Shown: in pieces, positions 60,023 through 64,000 of the stretch
Layout: each line of letters begins with the position of its first letter
Position numbering within the stretch: position 1 is the stretch's first letter
Assembly (NCBI RefSeq): GCF_023091245.1
Contig: NZ_JAHWXN010000001.1
Location: forward strand, 2,790,001-2,854,000
Reading direction: 5' to 3'
From: Microbacterium croceum
Lineage (GTDB): Bacteria; Actinomycetota; Actinomycetes; Actinomycetales; Microbacteriaceae
DNA length: 64,000 nucleotides
Translations under genes and position numbers: made by a program
The notes under the pieces: model-generated
Seen by the model: only the letters and a program-made list of their open reading frames with translations
Databases searched by the model: none
Told to the model about the DNA's origin: nothing

Positions 60023-61099
60023 ATGGCACACGACGACGACTCGCAGGCTCTTGACAGGGCCTACCAGCCCTCTCCGGGGCTGGGTGTCGCAGTCAGCGAT
60101 CCCGTGCAGAACCCGGGGCTTCCGCCGCACCGCGAGCGGATGACCGACAAGGACCCGCGCGCTGAGAAGACCGCGGACCGCACTGTCTACACCCTGTTCT
60201 ACCTCTCGCTCGCGGGCAGCATCTGGGCGGTCGCCGCCTACATGCTGTTCCCGATCGAGAGTGGCGCGCTCATCGACATCCGTCAGAACAACCTCTTCAT
60301 CGGCCTGGGCATCGCCCTCGCCCTGCTGAGCATCGGTATCGGCGCGATCCACTGGTCGAAGGCCCTGATGTCCGACAAGGAGCACATCGAGTACCGCCAC
60401 CCCACCCGTGGCAAGGACTCGACGCGCGAGGCCGCCATCAAGGCGTTCGCCGACGCCAATGAAGAGTCCGGCTTCGGACGCCGCACGATGATCCGCAACT
60501 CGCTGTTCGCCGCGGTCGTGGCTTCGATCATCCCCGGCGTCACGCTGTTCCGTGGCCTCGCGCCGCACTCGACGCCTGACGACCCCACGGCCGGCGACCC
60601 CGTCACGCTGCTCAAGCACACGATGTGGGACGAAGGCATGCGCCTTGTCCGCGATCCGGACGGCACGCCGATCCGCGCCGCCGACGTCACCCTCGGATCC
60701 GCCTTCCACGTGATCCCCGCAGATCTGGCGGAGCTCAGCCACCATGATGGCTACCTCGAGGAGAAGGCCAAGGCGATCGTGCTGATGATGCGCCTGCGCC
60801 CCGAGCAGCTGATCGAAGCCGAGGACCGCAAGGACTGGTCCTACGACGGCATCGTCGCGTACTCCAAGGTCTGCACGCACGTCGGCTGCCCCGTCGCCCT
60901 GTACGAGCAGCAGACCCACCACTTGCTGTGCCCGTGCCACCAGTCGCAGTTCGATGTCACCGATCACGCCAAGGTGATCTTCGGACCGGCTGCACGCCCG
61001 CTGCCGCAGCTGCCCATCACGGTCGATGACGAGGGTTACCTCGTCGCACGCAGCGACTTCAAGGAACCCGTCGGCCCGAGCTTCTGGGAGCGCCATTGA
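60023..61099 (+). CDS. qcrA: Cytochrome bc1 complex Rieske iron-sulfur subunit
   Basis: 358 aa. Three N-terminal membrane helices (near 54-76, 91-115 and 160-180), an actinobacterial trait. The Rieske domain holds the 2Fe-2S ligands Cys284, His286, Cys303 and His306 in CTHVGC and CPCHQSQFD, with a likely disulfide Cys289-Cys305. The stop overlaps the TTG start of qcrB. Confidence 0.97.
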   Translation: MAHDDDSQALDRAYQPSPGLGVAVSDPVQNPGLPPHRERMTDKDPRAEKTADRTVYTLFYLSLAGSIWAVAAYMLFPIESGALIDIRQNNLFIGLGIALALLSIGIGAIHWSKALMSDKEHIEYRHPTRGKDSTREAAIKAFADANEESGFGRRTMIRNSLFAAVVASIIPGVTLFRGLAPHSTPDDPTAGDPVTLLKHTMWDEGMRLVRDPDGTPIRAADVTLGSAFHVIPADLAELSHHDGYLEEKAKAIVLMMRLRPEQLIEAEDRKDWSYDGIVAYSKVCTHVGCPVALYEQQTHHLLCPCHQSQFDVTDHAKVIFGPAARPLPQLPITVDDEGYLVARSDFKEPVGPSFWERH

Positions 61100-62910
61100 G
61101 CACCGCAACGCTGTCCAAAGACGACAAGGAAACCAAGGCACCGCTCGGCGGTCGCTTCGTCGGTGCCGCGTCGAACTACATCGATGAGCGCACCAGCCTG
61201 TCTGGCTTCGTCAAGGAGCTCGGTCGCAAGATCTTCCCCGACCACTGGTCGTTCATGCTCGGCGAGATCGCGCTGTGGAGCTTCGTGGTCGTGTTCCTCT
61301 CCGGAACCTTCCTGACGTTCTTCTTCCAGGCCTCCATGGTCGAGACCCACTACACCGGCGCCTACGCTCCGATGCGTGGCATCGAGATGTCCGCGGCCCT
61401 CGAGTCGTCGCTCCACATCTCGTTCGATCTTCGCGGCGGCCTCCTGGTCCGCCAGATCCACCACTGGGCCGCCCTGGTCTTCGTGGCTGGTATCGGCGTG
61501 CACATGCTCCGTGTGTTCTTCACCGGCGCATTCCGCAAGCCGCGCGAGCTCAACTGGGTGATCGGCTTCGTGCTCTTCATCCTCGCGATGGCAGAGGGCT
61601 TCACCGGCTACTCGCTCCCCGACGACCTGCTCTCGGGCAACGGTCTGCGCATCATCGACGGCATGATCAAGGGCTTCCCGATCGTCGGCACCTGGATCTC
61701 GTTCCTCCTCTTCGGCGGCGAGTTCCCCGGCACCGACATCGTCGGCCGCCTGTACACGCTCCACATCCTGCTGCTGCCGATGCTCGTCATCGCACTCATC
61801 GTGGTGCATCTCATGCTGATGATCGTCAACAAGCACACGCAGTTCGCCGGCCCCGGCCGCACGAACGACAACGTCGTGGGCTACCCGATGATGCCGGTCT
61901 ACATGTCGAAGATGGGCGGCTACCTGTTCATCGTCTTCGGCACGATCGTGCTGATCGCGACGTTCTTCCAGATCAACCCGATCTGGAACTACGGCCCGTA
62001 CGACCCCTCCCCCGTCTCCGCCGGAACCCAGCCTGACTGGTACATCGGATTCGCGGATGGAGCGCTGCGTCTGGCTCCGTCCAACTGGGACGTCGTGTTC
62101 CTCGAGCGCACCTGGTCGTTCGGCATCCTGGTGCCGGTCGCGGTCCTGGGCCTGTTCATCGTCGCCGTGGCGATCTACCCCTTCATCGAGGCGTGGGTCA
62201 CGGGCGACAAGCGCGAGCACCACATCGCTCAGCGTCCGCGCAACGCGGCCACCCGCACCGCCATCGGCGTGGCAGGCGTCGTCTTCTACGCGGTGCTGTG
62301 GGCTGCGGCATCCTCCGACCTCATCGCGACGCACTTCATGCTCACGATGGAAGGCGTCATCCATACGCTGCAGGCGATGCTGATCCTCGGGCCGATTCTC
62401 GGCTACTTCGTCACGAAGCGGATCTGCATCGCCCTCCAGAAGAAGGATCGCGAGATCGTTCTTCACGGATTCGAGTCCGGCCGTATCGTCCGCCTCCCCG
62501 GTGGCGAGTTCATCGAGGTGCACCAGCCGGTCGACCAGTACGACCGCTGGAAGCTCATCGACGTCGACGTCTACGAACCGCTCGTCGTGCGCCCGAACGC
62601 CAAGGGCCGCATCCCGTGGACCGAGAACCTCCGTTCCTCGATCTCTCGCTGGTTCTTCGAGGACCGTCTCGCGCCGCTGACGCAGGCGCAGATCGATGAG
62701 GCTGACGCACATCAGCATCACGTCACGGCTCACAACGAGGAGACCGAGGCTGCCGAGATCCAGGGCGCTCATGAGCGCGCCGGATTCCCGGACGCCCCGC
62801 TCACGGTGGATGAGACACACGTCGACGAGACGCCGAACACTCCCAGCACGGTCATCGCGACCGAGCCGGTGAAGAAGCCGCGCAAGAAGAAGTCCGAGGA
62901 CGGCGAGTAG
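61096..62910 (+). CDS. qcrB: Cytochrome bc1 complex cytochrome b subunit
   Basis: 604 aa with about nine membrane helices. Oxidises menaquinol and carries two b haems bound by His in HHWAALVFVAGIGVHMLRVFFTGA and LYTLHILLLPMLVIALIVVHLMLM. The quinol-site marker is in the ef loop region NPIWNYGPYDPSPVSAGTQPDWY. A soluble C-terminal extension of about 170 residues ends in KKPRKKKSEDGE. The start is TTG at 61096, within the qcrA stop (TTGA), so translation depends on coupling to qcrA. Confidence 0.97.
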   Translation: MSTATLSKDDKETKAPLGGRFVGAASNYIDERTSLSGFVKELGRKIFPDHWSFMLGEIALWSFVVVFLSGTFLTFFFQASMVETHYTGAYAPMRGIEMSAALESSLHISFDLRGGLLVRQIHHWAALVFVAGIGVHMLRVFFTGAFRKPRELNWVIGFVLFILAMAEGFTGYSLPDDLLSGNGLRIIDGMIKGFPIVGTWISFLLFGGEFPGTDIVGRLYTLHILLLPMLVIALIVVHLMLMIVNKHTQFAGPGRTNDNVVGYPMMPVYMSKMGGYLFIVFGTIVLIATFFQINPIWNYGPYDPSPVSAGTQPDWYIGFADGALRLAPSNWDVVFLERTWSFGILVPVAVLGLFIVAVAIYPFIEAWVTGDKREHHIAQRPRNAATRTAIGVAGVVFYAVLWAAASSDLIATHFMLTMEGVIHTLQAMLILGPILGYFVTKRICIALQKKDREIVLHGFESGRIVRLPGGEFIEVHQPVDQYDRWKLIDVDVYEPLVVRPNAKGRIPWTENLRSSISRWFFEDRLAPLTQAQIDEADAHQHHVTAHNEETEAAEIQGAHERAGFPDAPLTVDETHVDETPNTPSTVIATEPVKKPRKKKSEDGE

Positions 62911-62929
62911 AGCCCGCTCGCTCCCCCGC

Positions 62930-62965
62930 TGAAAGGGCCCTGTCCATCCGGACAGGGCCCTTTCA
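62930..62965 (+). terminator. Terminator of ctaE-qcrCAB
   Basis: Perfect 16-bp inverted repeat TGAAAGGGCCCTGTCC...GGACAGGGCCCTTTCA with a 4-base loop, then TTTG, 19 bases after the qcrB stop. Confidence 0.9.
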
Positions 62966-62989
62966 TTTGTCCATGACAGGATCGAAGGT

Positions 62990-63403
62990 ATGACATCCGC
63001 AGTCAGACTCATCCGTTCCGATTCTCTCGCCGATGCCCCCTACGCGTACGCTGCCACCGCTCCGGCCGGCTCTCGCCTGATCTTCCTCGCCGGCGCGTGT
63101 CCTCTCGAAGACGACGGGACGACCACAGCCCCCGGTGACTATGCTGCACAGGCGGCGCGCTGCGTCGAGACCCTCCAGACCGCGCTCACGGCTGCCGGAG
63201 CCTCACTCACCGACATCATCAGCACACGCGTCCTGGTAGCCTCCTCGCGCCAAGAAGACCTCGCGACATCCTGGGACGTCATCCACGCTGCCTTCGGCTC
63301 TCACGACGTGCCCAGCACGCTCCTGGGTGTGACCGTACTCGGGTATGACGACCAGCTCGTCGAGATCGAGGCGATCGGGGCGGTGCCCGGAGACGCATCG
63401 TGA
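62990..63403 (+). CDS. RidA family protein
   Basis: 137 aa trimeric Rid/YjgF-type protein. Matching stretches are RLIFLAGACPLEDDGTTTAPGDYAAQAARCVETLQTALTAAGASLTDIISTRVLVAS and STLLGVTVLGYDDQLVEIEAIG. RidA proper hydrolyses reactive enamines. Whether the catalytic Arg is kept at its place is unclear (a TRV is seen in the middle, but no final LVEIEAVA-type extension), so activity is uncertain. It overlaps the acetyltransferase gene by GTGA. Confidence 0.85.
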   Translation: MTSAVRLIRSDSLADAPYAYAATAPAGSRLIFLAGACPLEDDGTTTAPGDYAAQAARCVETLQTALTAAGASLTDIISTRVLVASSRQEDLATSWDVIHAAFGSHDVPSTLLGVTVLGYDDQLVEIEAIGAVPGDAS

Positions 63404-63903
63404 CCCGGTCGATACGTCCGGCCGAAAGCGCCGACGCTGAGGTGATCCAGGCGATCGAGACCGCAGCGGATGCACTGCTCATCGATGTGCTGGGCGCCTG
63501 GCAGTGGCCGCCCGCCGCCGACGGCGCTTCACGTCTGTCATCCCCCGGTTTCGTGCTTGTCGGAGAGGATGAGGCCGACCACTCCCCCGTGGGGTTCGTC
63601 CACGTCCTCGACGTCGACGGCCACGCGCACCTCGAACAGCTGTCCGTGCTGCCCGAGGCAGGTCGCAGAGGCCATGGTCGCGGCCTCGTCACCGCGGCAC
63701 TCGACGAGGCTCGCGAACGCGGCTATACGCGCGTCACGCTGCGCACGTACGCAGAGATTCCCTGGAATGCGCCCTTCTACGCGTCCTGCGGCTTCCTCGA
63801 GAGCATTCCGGAGACGCCGTTCCTCCGTGACCTCGTCGACGTCGAAGCATCGCTCGGGCTGGACAGGTATGGCCGGCGCGTACAGATGACAGTCGAGCTC
63901 TGA
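63400..63903 (+). CDS. GNAT family N-acetyltransferase
   Basis: 167 aa. The acetyl-CoA loop is EAGRRGHGRGLVTAALDEARERGY (Arg-Gly-X-Gly type), preceded by HLEQLSVLPE and followed by WNAPFYASCGF. Substrate unknown. GTG start overlaps the RidA stop, so the two are co-translated. It ends at a hairpin. Confidence 0.92.
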   Translation: MTRSIRPAESADAEVIQAIETAADALLIDVLGAWQWPPAADGASRLSSPGFVLVGEDEADHSPVGFVHVLDVDGHAHLEQLSVLPEAGRRGHGRGLVTAALDEARERGYTRVTLRTYAEIPWNAPFYASCGFLESIPETPFLRDLVDVEASLGLDRYGRRVQMTVEL

Positions 63904-63942
63904 CCGGACGTCGATGGCCGTATTCCGCTCATCGACGTCCGG
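63904..63942. terminator. Hairpin after the acetyltransferase gene
   Basis: 13-bp arms CCGGACGTCGATG / CATCGACGTCCGG with a 13-base loop, immediately after the stop. Confidence 0.65.
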
Positions 63943-63986
63943 ATGAAGACGTCTCTCCACCCGCCGCCGCTTCTAGGCTGGAGAGC

Positions 63987-64000
63987 ATGATCGACCGCGC
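63987..64000 (+). CDS. Possible start of a gene cut by the window end
   Basis: ATG at 63987 after GGAGAG spacing (CTGGAGAGCATG). Only four codons (Met-Ile-Asp-Arg) are visible, so no identity can be given. Confidence 0.3.

Noticed and set aside
61036..63012. 658-aa minus-strand open frame
   Set aside because: Antisense to qcrB; acidic His/Asp-rich shadow without motifs.

Overview
The window looks like a chromosomal segment of a high-GC actinobacterium, most likely a Microbacterium-like member of the Microbacteriaceae. This rests on family knowledge and gene order, not on a database search. The pointers are the ClpP1/ClpP2 pair, RbpA, WhiA, a ctaE-qcrCAB respiratory cluster, an ileS gene with an ultrashort-stem-I T-box leader, and dense operons with 4-bp ATGA/GTGA overlaps.

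Layout. 1-1477: 5' part of an RNase E/G gene (rne), minus strand. About 1.65-6.23 kb: a small, partly decayed integrative element (tyrosine integrase, unknown proteins, a serine-recombinase tail, a HEPN-like gene tail) lying between rne and a VKOR gene. 6.3-12.8 kb: VKOR, then a minus-strand run ileS-folC-DUF4233-ndk behind the T-box. 12.8-13.6 kb: an internally deleted AbiEi/DUF559-type pseudogene bracketed by two palindromic repeats. 14.3-19.2 kb: a complete peptide ABC importer operon. 19.4-24.3 kb: valS, a small unknown gene and an M3 peptidase. 24.4-33.6 kb: protein quality control (clpX, clpP2, clpP1, tig), interrupted by a deoxyribose catabolic operon (regulator, deoC, two ALDH genes). 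33.6-33.9 kb: tRNA-Pro and tRNA-Gly, pointing away from each other.

34.1-50 kb: a membrane-anchored HEVGH protein; rbpA-secG; the lower-glycolysis set gap-pgk-tpiA; a Mn/Fe superoxide dismutase; whiA-rapZ-uvrC-uvrA; a MarR regulator with a clear operator; a TfoX-like gene; and uvrB. UvrA, UvrB and UvrC are therefore all encoded within 8 kb. 50-58.3 kb: DUF4126, an MFS remnant, coaE, rpsA, two lower-GC secreted-protein genes, a frameshifted lipoprotein gene, a 5'-3' exonuclease, a PHP phosphoesterase and trpD. 58.5-63.9 kb: ctaE-qcrC-qcrA-qcrB, then a RidA protein and a GNAT acetyltransferase.

Most of the window is conserved housekeeping DNA. The unusual parts are the integrative element with GTGGGCCA-type repeats at both ends; a 21-bp REP-like sequence found twice inside the ileS reading frame, where it adds PSTSSGT peptides; the palindrome-bracketed pseudogene; a noncatalytic ALDH partner; the absence of yvcK between rapZ and whiA; and several gene remnants. 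I see no CRISPR array, no rRNA and no complete insertion sequence.
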